Positions 26,004 to 34,929 of a stretch of 64,000 bases of DNA are shown one piece after another; within the stretch, counting starts at the first letter, position 1; every line of letters begins with the position of its first letter. The translations under genes and the position numbers were made by a program. Origin of the DNA: Marivirga sericea (lineage in GTDB: Bacteria; Bacteroidota; Bacteroidia; Cytophagales; Cyclobacteriaceae); NCBI RefSeq assembly GCF_900177665.1, contig NZ_FXAW01000007.1:186001-250000 (forward strand), written 5' to 3'. Under the pieces are notes generated by a model. It made no database searches. It had not been told where the DNA came from and saw only the letters and a program-made list of their open reading frames with translations.

Positions 26004-27224
26004 ATGAAACATTTATACCTATTTGCTATTGTCATTCTCATAGTAGCTTGCTCACCTAGTGAAGAAAAAATTGACTTATCTGGAAATTGGATTGGTGAAA
26101 TCAGTATGCAGAACAAAACCATGCCTTTTGAATTGCGCATTAAAGAAGTGAAGGATGGTAACATTAAGGCCACAATCATTAATGGTGAAGAAGAAATTGT
26201 CCTAGATGAAATCGTAAAACGAAATGATTCGCTTCATATCCCATTACACATTTTTGATATCTCAATTGATGTAAAAATCGGCAACAATGTATTGGCTGGA
26301 ACTTACACAAAACATTATGAAGACAACTATATACTTCCGATCACATTTCACAAAGGAGAAAGCAGATTCAAAGTGACTTCAGATGAGGAGCCAGCTGATT
26401 TTTCTGGAAAGTGGGAAGTTACCTTCATTGAACCAAAAGAACAAGACACAACTGAAGCAGTTGGGATATTTAAACAAGAAGGAACGGACGTTAAAGGGAC
26501 ATTTTTAACGCCATTAGGGGATTACCGATATTTAGTGGGTATTGCTGAAGGAAATCAATTGAAACTAAGCACTTTTGACGGGAATCATGCTTTCCTTTTT
26601 GAAGCCGAAAAACAAAGTGACAATACCCTAAAAGGTGATTTCTATTCAGGTAAAGATTGGTATGAAAGCTGGACAGCATTTAGAAATGAAAAAGCAGCAC
26701 TACCTAGTCCTGATTCACTAACCTATCTCAAAAAAGGCTACGATAATATTTACTTTAGCTTCCCAAATTTAAAGGGTGAAAAAGTGAGCCTTACAGATGA
26801 CAAATATCAAAATAAGGTAGTAATTGTTCAAATTTTCGGGACTTGGTGCCCAAACTGTATGGACGAGACCAAATTTCTCACCAAATGGTATGATGAAAAC
26901 AAACAAAGAGGCGTAGAAATTATAGGCTTGGCTTACGAAGCAAAAGATGATTTTGACTATGCTAAAAGCAGAGTAGAGAAGATGATTGGTAAATATGATG
27001 TAAATTATGACTTCCTTATTGCTGGTACTAATGATAAAGAAGAGGCTTCAAAAACGCTACCAATGCTTAATCAAGTTATATCATTTCCTACGATGATCAT
27101 AATCGATAAAAATGGGGAATTAGTGAACATCCATACAGGATTTAGTGGCCCAGGAACAGGAAAATATTATGATGAATTTGTTCAAAATTTCAACACTAAA
27201 ATGGATAGCCTTTTAAGTGAATAA
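26004..27224 (+). CDS. TlpA-type thioredoxin-like lipoprotein
   Basis: 406 residues. The lipobox LIVAC places the lipid on Cys16. The N-terminal 250 residues are beta-rich with two similar halves (DLSGNWIGEI at about 24 and DFSGKWEVTF at about 132), apparently a duplicated lipocalin-like domain. The C-terminal thioredoxin domain has the redox motif WCPNC at 281-285. Such proteins reduce or exchange disulfides in the periplasm. Three bases separate it from the next gene, so it heads a small operon with 27228 and 27841. Confidence 0.86.
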   Translation: MKHLYLFAIVILIVACSPSEEKIDLSGNWIGEISMQNKTMPFELRIKEVKDGNIKATIINGEEEIVLDEIVKRNDSLHIPLHIFDISIDVKIGNNVLAGTYTKHYEDNYILPITFHKGESRFKVTSDEEPADFSGKWEVTFIEPKEQDTTEAVGIFKQEGTDVKGTFLTPLGDYRYLVGIAEGNQLKLSTFDGNHAFLFEAEKQSDNTLKGDFYSGKDWYESWTAFRNEKAALPSPDSLTYLKKGYDNIYFSFPNLKGEKVSLTDDKYQNKVVIVQIFGTWCPNCMDETKFLTKWYDENKQRGVEIIGLAYEAKDDFDYAKSRVEKMIGKYDVNYDFLIAGTNDKEEASKTLPMLNQVISFPTMIIIDKNGELVNIHTGFSGPGTGKYYDEFVQNFNTKMDSLLSE

Positions 27225-27227
27225 ATC

Positions 27228-27860
27228 ATGAATTTCTTTTTCAAATATAGCTTGATTTGTTTTGCGCTCTATGCATCTGCTCACACGTCCTATGCTCAGG
27301 AAATTGGGGAGAAATATGAAAGAGAGGAGAAAATCAAGCAGGAAGAGTTTCCAAAACCTGCTTTGGAATTAATTAATCCAATTCTCAAGGAAGGAAAAAG
27401 AACTCGCTTTTTAAAGGAATACGAAAAAGAAACTTACTTTTTTGAAATAAAGACCATTTATAAAAAAGAAAAAATAAGCATTAAGTTTTTTAAAGATGGC
27501 AGCCTTCTGGATATCGAAATCTTAAAAGAATTAAATGAGCTGCCAGAAGATATTCAAAAGAAAATAACTCAATACTTTCAAGACAGGTACAAAAAGCATC
27601 AGCTTAACAGAATCCAGATTCAGTATAATAGAGAAGAAGAATACGAAGATGGGGAATTGGAAATTGATGATGATGAAGAGTATATTGAAGAGTTCTTGGA
27701 GATGGATTTAGAAGATCTTATTATCAAATACGAAATTGAAGCTGAAATTGTAAATAAGGAAAATGAAAGAGGCTTTTTCGAGTATCTTTTTGATAGTGAA
27801 GGGGAAATAGAGCAAATCAAGAAAATCATTAAAAGGGCTGATGATAACGTACTTTATTAG
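27228..27860 (+). CDS. Uncharacterised exported Lys/Glu-rich protein
   Basis: 210 residues with a signal peptide ending SYAQ. The mature part is very rich in Lys, Glu and Ile, with an acidic run (REEEYEDGELEIDDDEEYIE) near residue 140. No domain is recognised. Its end overlaps the start of the DUF2490 gene by 20 bases, so translation is probably coupled. Confidence 0.72.
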   Translation: MNFFFKYSLICFALYASAHTSYAQEIGEKYEREEKIKQEEFPKPALELINPILKEGKRTRFLKEYEKETYFFEIKTIYKKEKISIKFFKDGSLLDIEILKELNELPEDIQKKITQYFQDRYKKHQLNRIQIQYNREEEYEDGELEIDDDEEYIEEFLEMDLEDLIIKYEIEAEIVNKENERGFFEYLFDSEGEIEQIKKIIKRADDNVLY

Positions 27861-28533
27861 AACTTTTATTTTCTGCTTTATATTCATCCAGTACCAGGGA
27901 TTAGCACAAAATAGTCCCTCCCTCCGCTGGGAACCAGGTGTTTCATTAACTAAAAAAATAGATTCTCGATGGAGTTACAATATTTCCCTATCTGGCAGGC
28001 AACGATTTACAAACTTTGGAGAAGGAGAAAAAAACTTTAAAACGGATAGGTGGGAAGTAAAAAGCTTCGGTACTTATACGTTGTTTGGCAGAAGAAAATT
28101 GAGTGTCGGTTATATGTATAGAACAGTGGATCCTTTCGAATCTGAAACTGGATGGGAACACAGAATCACGCAGCAATTTGCTTTCATTACTACTTTAGGA
28201 GGATATCGCCTGGGAAATAAGTTCAGAATAGAACAGAGAATCCGGTCAAGTAATTACTTAACAAGAATAAGATATGCCATTAGTAATGATTTCCCATTGC
28301 AAGGTGAGAGTTTAGATCCAAAAGAATTTTACCTAATTGGAGGAAATGAATTGGTTTATGCTTTCAATAGTTTAGGAGATGAACTTGAAAATAGATTTTC
28401 ATTGGGAATTGGCAGATTAATGCCCGGAGGACGAAAAATTCAATTTTCTGTAGCGAGCCGATATAGCGACCTAATCAGCTCTGAACGAGATCATATTATT
28501 CAATTCGAAAGCGTATACTACTTCAATTTATAA
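27841..28533 (+). CDS. DUF2490 outer-membrane beta-barrel protein
   Basis: 230 residues with a signal peptide ending GLAQ. Alternating aromatic strands (RWSYNISLSGRQRF, KLSVGYMYRTVDPFE, YRLGNKFRIEQRIRSS) and a final aromatic (YYFNL) mark a transmembrane beta-barrel of the DUF2490 type. It is the last gene of the TlpA-27228-27841 operon. The cargo, if any, is unknown. Confidence 0.8.
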   Translation: MITYFIRTFIFCFIFIQYQGLAQNSPSLRWEPGVSLTKKIDSRWSYNISLSGRQRFTNFGEGEKNFKTDRWEVKSFGTYTLFGRRKLSVGYMYRTVDPFESETGWEHRITQQFAFITTLGGYRLGNKFRIEQRIRSSNYLTRIRYAISNDFPLQGESLDPKEFYLIGGNELVYAFNSLGDELENRFSLGIGRLMPGGRKIQFSVASRYSDLISSERDHIIQFESVYYFNL

Positions 28534-28573
28534 GAATATATTCTCGCTGTGGAAAACTTTCACGAATGTCTTC

Positions 28574-28602
28574 TTGTTTGATTTTATAAAGCTGTAATTT
28601 TG
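28574..28602 (+). promoter_or_regulatory. Promoter of the structured RNA
   Basis: TTG at 28574-28576, an 18-base spacer, then TAATTTTG at 28595-28602, an exact TAnnTTTG element. The start point would fall within a few bases of the first arm of the RNA's closing stem (28609). Confidence 0.65.
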
Positions 28603-28608
28603 CAGTAT

Positions 28609-28820
28609 CCTCAGGGTGTTAAACAAATTTTGGTGAACCTAACAAGTATGACAATACCGGGTGAAGCAAGCTTGTAAAGCCAGGCCTCATCCGCCAGATG
28701 GCGGACCTCGTTTCTCGTTTGCGGGATTCAGGATAACAGTGGAAGGCTGATCAGGTACGCAGCCCAAATCCTGTAATAATCGGGGTTCACGCAATTTCTT
28801 TGATGCTCTGAGGTTTTTTT
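28609..28820 (+). ncRNA. Structured noncoding RNA, family not identified
   Basis: About 212 nt. The closing stem is CCTCAG (28609-28614) with CTGAGG (28808-28813), followed by a run of seven T. The inner helix GTGAACC/GGTTCAC continues it. Internal hairpins are ACAAG/CTTGT, GTAT-GACA-ATAC, TCCGCC-AGAT-GGCGGA, CAGGAT/ATCCTG and GGCTG/CAGCC. It carries no ORF. The promoter, enclosed multi-branch fold and terminator indicate an independent RNA gene. The length is like 6S RNA, but a branched fold is not typical of it. tmRNA, RNase P RNA and SRP RNA signatures were not found. The rest of the gap, 28821-28986, is low-complexity. Confidence 0.6.
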
Positions 28821-28986
28821 AGTTTAAGCCAGAATTTTGAAGTCCGAAGCTCGAAGTGTAAATTCCAACTTCGTTCTTCCTACTTCCAACTCTTCACCCA
28901 CTCATCAAAGATGAGACTCATTCCCCAACAATTTCCTTACTTTTTGATTTTGATATTGATATATTCAGCAAAAAATAAAACGTACT

Positions 28987-30339
28987 ATGAAAAAACATAT
29001 ACTAACACTGACTTTTGTCGGTATTGCACTGACAGCCTTTTCGCAAGCACCACAGGAAGTGGATACTCGGCATTATGATATAGTCGAAGCAGTTTCAGCA
29101 GACAGAATAGAAAGTGATATTCGAACATTGGCAGGTTTTGGGACTAGAAACACTTTCTCAGACACGGTCTCCAACACTAGAGGAATTGGGGCTGCCAGAA
29201 GATGGATAAAAGGTGAATTTGATAAAATCTCGGAAGAATGTGGTGGTTGCTTGGAAGTATTCTATCAAAAAGATTATGTAACCAAAGAAGGGAACAGTAG
29301 AGTACCAAAAGACGCGTGGGTTGTAAATGTGGTTGCGATACAAAAAGGAACCGATTACCCTAACAATCATGTATTGATGTCGGGAGATATTGATTCTCGC
29401 GCTAGCAACACTATGGATTATGAAACTGATGCTCCAGGTGCCAATGATAATGCTTCAGGTATGGCAGGTACAATTGAAGCCGCCCGAGTGCTCTCTAAAT
29501 ATAAATTCAAAAACAGCATCGTTTATGTTGGGCTTTCCGGTGAGGAACAAGGTCTATTTGGAGGGGCAGGTTTAGCTGCCTATGCGCAAGAAAAGGAATG
29601 GAACATAATCGGTATCTTAAATAACGACATGATTGGCAATATTGAAGGTGTAGATGGTGTGATTGACAATAGAACTTTTAGAATCTTTTCAGAACCCGTT
29701 CCTCCAACTGAAACAGAAAGAGAACGCACTATGCGTAGGTATTATGGAGGAGAAGTTGATGGCATTTCACGGCAACTAGCTAGATATGTGCATAATCAAG
29801 TGAATACCTACATGCCTGAGATGAATCCTATGATGATATACCGATTAGACCGATTTGGGCGAGGCGGCCATCATAGACCCTTCAATGATTTGGGATTTGC
29901 CGGTATCAGAATAATGGAAGCTCATGAAAATTATAACAGACAACATCAAGATATCCGTGTAGAAGATGGAATTGAATATGGTGATGTTGTTGAGGGAGTG
30001 AATTTTGACTACGCAAAAAAATTGACAGCTGTAAATGCTATATCCCTAGCTGGACTAGCATGGGCACCTCCTGCTCCACAAAATGTTGGGATAGGTGGCG
30101 TAGTAGAACCATCTGCTAAGCTAGCCTGGGATGAAGCTGATGATGATAATATTGTAGGTTATAAGATCTATTGGAGATTGACCACCTCTCCTACTTGGGA
30201 TAATTTCAAGTATGTAGGAAACGTCAACGAACATACTCTAGAAGGAATTGTAATTGACAATTATTACTTCGGGGTAGCTGCAGTAGATAAAAATGGAAAT
30301 GAATCGGTAGTAGTTTTTCCTGAAAGAGTGATTAGATAG
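28987..30339 (+). CDS. Exported M28-family peptidase with C-terminal fibronectin-like domain
   Basis: 450 residues with a signal peptide ending AFSQ. Zinc-site motifs are GANDNASG (Asp154), SGEEQGLFG (Glu186-Glu187) and LNNDMIGN (Asp214), with His in the GGHHRPFND region. The first ligand position, normally HxD, reads GDIDSR (134-136), with Asp in place of His. From about residue 360 there is an Fn3-like domain (PSAKLAWDEADDDNIVGYKI). It probably cleaves peptides in the periplasm or outside the cell. Confidence 0.88.
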   Translation: MKKHILTLTFVGIALTAFSQAPQEVDTRHYDIVEAVSADRIESDIRTLAGFGTRNTFSDTVSNTRGIGAARRWIKGEFDKISEECGGCLEVFYQKDYVTKEGNSRVPKDAWVVNVVAIQKGTDYPNNHVLMSGDIDSRASNTMDYETDAPGANDNASGMAGTIEAARVLSKYKFKNSIVYVGLSGEEQGLFGGAGLAAYAQEKEWNIIGILNNDMIGNIEGVDGVIDNRTFRIFSEPVPPTETERERTMRRYYGGEVDGISRQLARYVHNQVNTYMPEMNPMMIYRLDRFGRGGHHRPFNDLGFAGIRIMEAHENYNRQHQDIRVEDGIEYGDVVEGVNFDYAKKLTAVNAISLAGLAWAPPAPQNVGIGGVVEPSAKLAWDEADDDNIVGYKIYWRLTTSPTWDNFKYVGNVNEHTLEGIVIDNYYFGVAAVDKNGNESVVVFPERVIR

Positions 30340-30363
30340 ATTAATTCATTCTTAAATCTCTTT

Positions 30364-30393
30364 AAAGGCTTGCTGTGACAGCAAGCCTTTTTT
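30364..30393 (+). terminator. Intrinsic terminator after the M28 peptidase
   Basis: A perfect stem AAAGGCTTGCTG with CAGCAAGCCTTT, TGA loop, then a T-run. Confidence 0.9.
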
Positions 30394-30504
30394 ATGCATT
30401 CGATATCCATTTTAATCGATGAAAATATCCAATTCATGCGAAATACTTACATGCGTCAACATTATCATACGTAGATCGTTTCTATAGCATCAACAAAAAT
30501 CAAG

Positions 30505-31245
30505 ATGATGAAAAAATCAATTTTTATTTTAGGAGTACTTTTTTTAGTATTTGCATCAGCGCGAATTTCAGCTCAAGTGAATAACTATGATGTGATGAAT
30601 ATTGTAGACTTCCACAGTGTTAGCGTTAATTCAGCTTATACGGTCTATTTAAAACAATCGAACAAGGAAGAAGTAAGAGTTGAAGCTGAGAAAGAGATAT
30701 ATGCACTGACTGAAATTACTGTAGAAGAAGGTGTTTTACACATTAACATTAAAAAAGATGATTCTCAAACCAGTAAAAGTATATGGCAAAAAATAGATAA
30801 TATAAAGTTATTACCTACCCTAAAAGTATACGTTTCAATAAAAGACGTTCAAAAATTATCGGTTAATGGTAACGGTAAACTTATCACTGAGAATTCAATT
30901 GCATCCGATAGGATTTCGCTATTAGTTGCAGGAACAGGCAGCATGGAAGTGGATATAAAAAGTGATCAGGTAGATGCTAAATTAATCGGTCCTGGGAATT
31001 TATCCATAAAAGGTTATGCAGAAACATTGAACATTGAAAATAGTGGCGCTGGCAGCATAGATGCTTTTGATTTTGAAGTTCAAAATGCCACTGCAAATTT
31101 ATATGGTTTAGGCTCAATGAAAATCAATGTTTCAGATAAACTAGACGCTAAAATTTACGGAAGTGGGGATATGTTGGTTAAAGGTGCAACCAAAGAAATC
31201 GTGAAAAAAGAATATGGTAGTGGTGAGATAGAAAGAAAAAATTAA
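30505..31245 (+). CDS. DUF2807 (GIN domain) exported protein
   Basis: 246 residues with a signal peptide (MMKKSIFILGVLFLVFASARISAQ). The body is a ladder of short beta strands with turns (VNGNGKLITE, LIGPGNLSIKG, NSGAGSIDAFDF, LYGLGSMKINV, IYGSGDMLVKG), the GIN head pattern. It is a longer paralogue of the protein at 19089. Surface or periplasmic; role unknown. It is preceded by a terminator and is probably monocistronic. Confidence 0.83.
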   Translation: MMKKSIFILGVLFLVFASARISAQVNNYDVMNIVDFHSVSVNSAYTVYLKQSNKEEVRVEAEKEIYALTEITVEEGVLHINIKKDDSQTSKSIWQKIDNIKLLPTLKVYVSIKDVQKLSVNGNGKLITENSIASDRISLLVAGTGSMEVDIKSDQVDAKLIGPGNLSIKGYAETLNIENSGAGSIDAFDFEVQNATANLYGLGSMKINVSDKLDAKIYGSGDMLVKGATKEIVKKEYGSGEIERKN

Positions 31246-31380
31246 GTCCTCCTATGAACCTAAAAAAAGAATCATATCTCATTATACATGCTGTAATAAA
31301 TAAAAATGTAACAATAGAAGCTTAAATCGGGTATAATATAGGAGAGTAGTTTTTATTTTAATTATTTAAAAAAAATCGAA

Positions 31381-31599
31381 ATGTCAACTATAAAAGAGAA
31401 AACACTAAAAGAATTGGAAAATAAAGTACACGATTTAGAGAACTTTATTTCGAAGAAAGGAATTGGCTCTAGTTATTTATCAAGAGCTGAGAAAATTCAA
31501 AGAAATTTCAATATCGGACTGTTCGTAGGTGGAGTCGCCTTAGTTGGTGGAGTAGTAGCCTACTCGCTATTGAAATCTGATAATGAAGATGATGAGTAA
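31381..31599 (+). CDS. Small coiled-coil protein with one membrane helix
   Basis: 72 residues. The N-terminal half is charged and heptad-like (EKTLKELENKVHDLENFI), followed by a single helix GLFVGGVALVGGVVAYSLL at about 46-64 and an acidic tail. An upstream A/T-rich leader and a downstream hairpin support a real small gene. Function is unknown. Confidence 0.6.
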   Translation: MSTIKEKTLKELENKVHDLENFISKKGIGSSYLSRAEKIQRNFNIGLFVGGVALVGGVVAYSLLKSDNEDDE

Positions 31600-31626
31600 T
31601 ATTAGTAAATAAAATAAAATAGCAAG

Positions 31627-31656
31627 AAGCCTGACTTTAGAGAGTTGGGCTTTTTT
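31627..31656 (+). terminator. Probable terminator of the small coiled-coil gene
   Basis: AAGCC/GGCTT arms with inner ACT/AGT pairing, then TTTTTT. The remaining gap to 31999 (about 340 bases) holds no recognisable feature apart from AT-rich sequence. Confidence 0.6.
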
Positions 31657-31999
31657 GTGCGCTTATTTGTCATGATGCATATTGTAATTAGGAAGCAACC
31701 TGTATTTTGAACAGCTTCATCTGGAAGAAAAAAGCTTTAGAATTTCATAGAATATTAGTATTGATTAGAAGTGCAAAATACTTATTCAACCTTAAAAAAC
31801 ATTCTATATATTAGTTTAAATCCATTTTAAGAGCTTTTTTATTTACAATTATTTCTATAGATTGCTAAGGCTATAAAAGATATAAGTACATATTTGGTAG
31901 ATTCTTTGCAATTAATAATTGTATAATGTTTCTAAAAAAAGACTAGTATTAATATTTTATATGCTTTGGAAATTTTCACTTGATAGAAAAAACTAAAAA

Positions 32000-32338
32000 A
32001 TGGAGAAAAAGAAATTACCAAATAGTCGATTAATTTACGTTTTAGCAATGTCGAGTTGTTTTCTGTTTTGGTTTGGAGGTTTTCCTATCATTTTTGCTTT
32101 CACATCATATTACCTTGCTAGAAAATCAGAGAGGATATACCTTCAAAATCCAGAAGCATATGATAATAGTAAGAAAATTAAAAAAGGTAAGATTATTGCC
32201 ATCATAGGGTTAATTCTTAATCTAGTAATTCTAGGCATAACCATCTGGACCTTAGCAACAATTGGTTGGGATGCTTGGTCTGAAGAATTTGTAAGGAGAT
32301 GGAATGAAGGCTTGGAAAATAACAGCTACTCCAGATAA
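32000..32338 (+). CDS. CCC-motif/DUF4190-like small membrane protein
   Basis: 112 residues with two main hydrophobic segments (about 11-38 and 58-80). The pattern LPNSRLIYVLAM...FPIIFAFTSYYLARKSERIYLQNPEAY...KKGKIIAIIGLILN matches the Bacteroidota family called CCC-motif membrane protein. The triple cysteine itself is replaced by SSCF. Function is unknown. Confidence 0.68.
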   Translation: MEKKKLPNSRLIYVLAMSSCFLFWFGGFPIIFAFTSYYLARKSERIYLQNPEAYDNSKKIKKGKIIAIIGLILNLVILGITIWTLATIGWDAWSEEFVRRWNEGLENNSYSR

Positions 32339-32607
32339 ACGATTTAAAACAATGATTCCCGCAGTCAAAGAGGGTTCTACTATTTCCGAATCCTCTTGGC
32401 ATTATTTAACTTTGAGCCTAACCGAATACCAAGGTATATTAACCCTAACCTGACTATTTTTTTTTGAACCAAGAATTTGTAAATCCTTTTCCCAAATTAG
32501 AACTGATCTGAACTTAATTAAGTAATTGCAATGCAGCTTCCTTTTTATCAAAAATAGCTGCATATTTCGATATACAGCCATCACATTTAAACTGATCAAC
32601 TAAACTT

Positions 32608-33075
32608 ATGAAAAATCTAGTTATAGCTTTATTTATCACTTTATTATGTTCATGCCAGCCTCAAAAGGCAGAACAGCAACCCATAACTGAACAAGAAATT
32701 CAGATTGCGAAAGAGCTCATTCAAGGATCATTCGATGATTTATGGGCAGGAGTAGATTCTACTAAGATTAGCAAATACCATACAGATGACTTCATTATTT
32801 TGGAACAAGGCGAAATCTGGGATAATGATAGAATAAAAGAATATATGCGGAAGCAGTTGGCTCGGACTGAAAGACCCAAGCGAACAAATCGAATGGAATA
32901 TATTTCGATCGATAAATATGGTGAGTCTATTCAAATAGCGTATTATAATTTCGCTGAATTTACACAAGCTGATACCTTAGTCGGTGAAGCTAAATGGCTA
33001 GAAAGTGCATTGGCTGTTTCGACAAAAGAAGGCTGGAAATTAAAAATGATGCATTCCACCTGGGCTGGTGATTAA
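32608..33075 (+). CDS. Lipoprotein with NTF2-like (DUF4440/SnoaL) domain
   Basis: 155 residues with a lipobox LLCSC near residue 15. The remainder (ELIQGSFDDLWAGVDSTKISKYHTDDFIILEQGEIWDN, then a strand-rich end WKLKMMHSTWAGD) matches the cone-shaped NTF2-like fold of DUF4440 proteins. Such domains bind small ligands or act as isomerase-like enzymes; none can be assigned. It is probably transcribed alone. Confidence 0.72.
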   Translation: MKNLVIALFITLLCSCQPQKAEQQPITEQEIQIAKELIQGSFDDLWAGVDSTKISKYHTDDFIILEQGEIWDNDRIKEYMRKQLARTERPKRTNRMEYISIDKYGESIQIAYYNFAEFTQADTLVGEAKWLESALAVSTKEGWKLKMMHSTWAGD

Positions 33076-33214
33076 GTTGTAAATGTTACAGCGCTTAAAG
33101 ATGATGGAGATTAGGCTTTTTCAGTGCTAATCACTACTTTAATATTGTTGAAAAGCATTGGAGATATTAATGCCTTAGACCATAACTGAATTTACAATCC
33201 ATAACGCTAATCAC

Positions 33215-34891
33215 TTGAAAACTACACATAACCTCCTCCTATTCTTAAGCCTTATTATAGTTGGCTGCCAAAATAATGATAGAGCAAAGACTGCAGAAAG
33301 CAGCTCCAAAGAAGTAAACTACTCCTCCAATGATTATGAGGATTTAGTTGCTCTATTTAAAGAATGGCGGACATTTGAAGAACCTCCCCTACTTGACGGT
33401 GCTCCTGATTATACCAAAGCTAGCTTTGAAAAGCGTTGGCCAGATTTTAAAGAATTACAATCAAAACTTCAATCCATTGATACCAGCGGCTGGTCAACTG
33501 AAAATCAAGTGGACTGGATGATTGTTTGGGCCGAAATGAATGGGTATGATTTTAACCATAGAGTTTTAAAGCCCTGGACTCGTGATCCAACATTCTACAA
33601 AACAGTTTGGAGCCATAGAAGTGATGTACCTGCGCATGAAGGCCCTACTCATCATGCAACTACAGAATTATGGACATATACTTTCCCACTTTCCGATGAT
33701 GACAGAGTTAGCTTAATGGAAGATTTAAAAGTAATCCCTCCACTGAATGCACAAGCGCAGAAAAACTTAACAGGAAATGCCAAGGAATTGTGGATTGCTG
33801 GTATCAGAGATATCAAAGAACAAAGTAACGTACTTACAGCATTAAAAAATGATCCTAAAATTAAAGAGGATAAAGAATTAGTCTCCATTATCGATCAAGC
33901 TATTACTTCCACCGATGAATTAGCGAGCTGGTTGGAAAAAGAAGGGCAAACTAAAACAGGTCCTTCAGGGATTGGCAAAGAAAATTATAGCTGGTACCTA
34001 CAAAATGTACATCTGGTTCCTTTGAGTTGGGAGGATGAAGTAATGCTCCTCAAACGGGAGCTAGCTCGAGCTTGGTCTTCTCTAAAATTAGAAGAACATA
34101 GAAACAGGAATTTGCCAGAATTGAAAGAGGCTGATTCTCCAGAAGCCTATGATAAAATGGCTGATGAAGCCGCTAAAAGTTTGATCCAATTCCTGGACGA
34201 GCAAGAAATAGTGACCGTGAAACCTTATTTTGAACCAGCACTTCGAGAGCATTTGGGCGAGTACTTACCAAAGGACGAACGCAATTTTTTTACTATTGGG
34301 GAGCATTACGATCCACGTCCCTTATACTCTCATTTTTATCATTGGTTTGAATTAGCCAGAATGGATACTGAACCGCATTCAAGTGGAATTAGAAAAGGTC
34401 CTTTGTTGTATAATATCTTTGATTCCAGAAATGAGGGAACTGCTACAGCAGTGGAAGAAATGTTTATGCAGGCTGGCTTGTATGATGACTCACCAAGAGT
34501 TCGAGAGATTGTCTACATTATGATCGCACAACGGGCTGCACGAGGATTAGGATCCTTATATGCACATGCTAATGAAATGACCATGGAAGAGGCCGGTGGC
34601 ATTCATACAAAATACACCCCTCGTGGATGGATGAATACCGAAAAAGAGCTGCTGATTTTTGAGCAGCATTTGTATTTGCGCCAGCCGGGTTACGGCACCA
34701 GCTATATTACAGGTAAATATTTACTAGAAAACGCGATGGCAGAATACGCTAGACTGAAGGAATCTGAAGAAGAGCCATTTCAACTAAAAAGCTTTTTTGA
34801 TACGCTAAATGGAATCGGGAATATTCCGATTTCATTAGGTCAATGGCAAATGACCAGTTCCAAAAGTCATATGGAGGAGATCTATGATTAA
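33215..34891 (+). CDS. DUF885-like lipoprotein, putative metallopeptidase relative
   Basis: 558 residues from a TTG start at 33215, the only start that leaves the lipoprotein signal (FLSLIIVGC) intact; no in-frame ATG precedes it. The C-terminal part ([20 protein letters not shown], then [20 protein letters not shown]) resembles DUF885, whose members carry an HExxH-type zinc site. That motif is not obvious here; [10 protein letters not shown] is the nearest. It may be inactive or divergent. Confidence 0.65.
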   Translation: MKTTHNLLLFLSLIIVGCQNNDRAKTAESSSKEVNYSSNDYEDLVALFKEWRTFEEPPLLDGAPDYTKASFEKRWPDFKELQSKLQSIDTSGWSTENQVDWMIVWAEMNGYDFNHRVLKPWTRDPTFYKTVWSHRSDVPAHEGPTHHATTELWTYTFPLSDDDRVSLMEDLKVIPPLNAQAQKNLTGNAKELWIAGIRDIKEQSNVLTALKNDPKIKEDKELVSIIDQAITSTDELASWLEKEGQTKTGPSGIGKENYSWYLQNVHLVPLSWEDEVMLLKRELARAWSSLKLEEHRNRNLPELKEADSPEAYDKMADEAAKSLIQFLDEQEIVTVKPYFEPALREHLGEYLPKDERNFFTIGEHYDPRPLYSHFYHWFELARMDTEPHSSGIRKGPLLYNIFDSRNEGTATAVEEMFMQAGLYDDSPRVREIVYIMIAQRAARGLGSLYAHANEMTMEEAGGIHTKYTPRGWMNTEKELLIFEQHLYLRQPGYGTSYITGKYLLENAMAEYARLKESEEEPFQLKSFFDTLNGIGNIPISLGQWQMTSSKSHMEEIYD

Positions 34892-34929
34892 CTTAGTATA
34901 AATTAAAAAGGAAGAGGTAAAGCTTTGTA

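Noticed and set aside
28609-28820. Call as SRP RNA because of GGCTGATCAGGT...GCAGCC
   Set aside because: The GGAA tetraloop and the AGCA side of the SRP core are absent between the arms; the likeness is limited to the stem.
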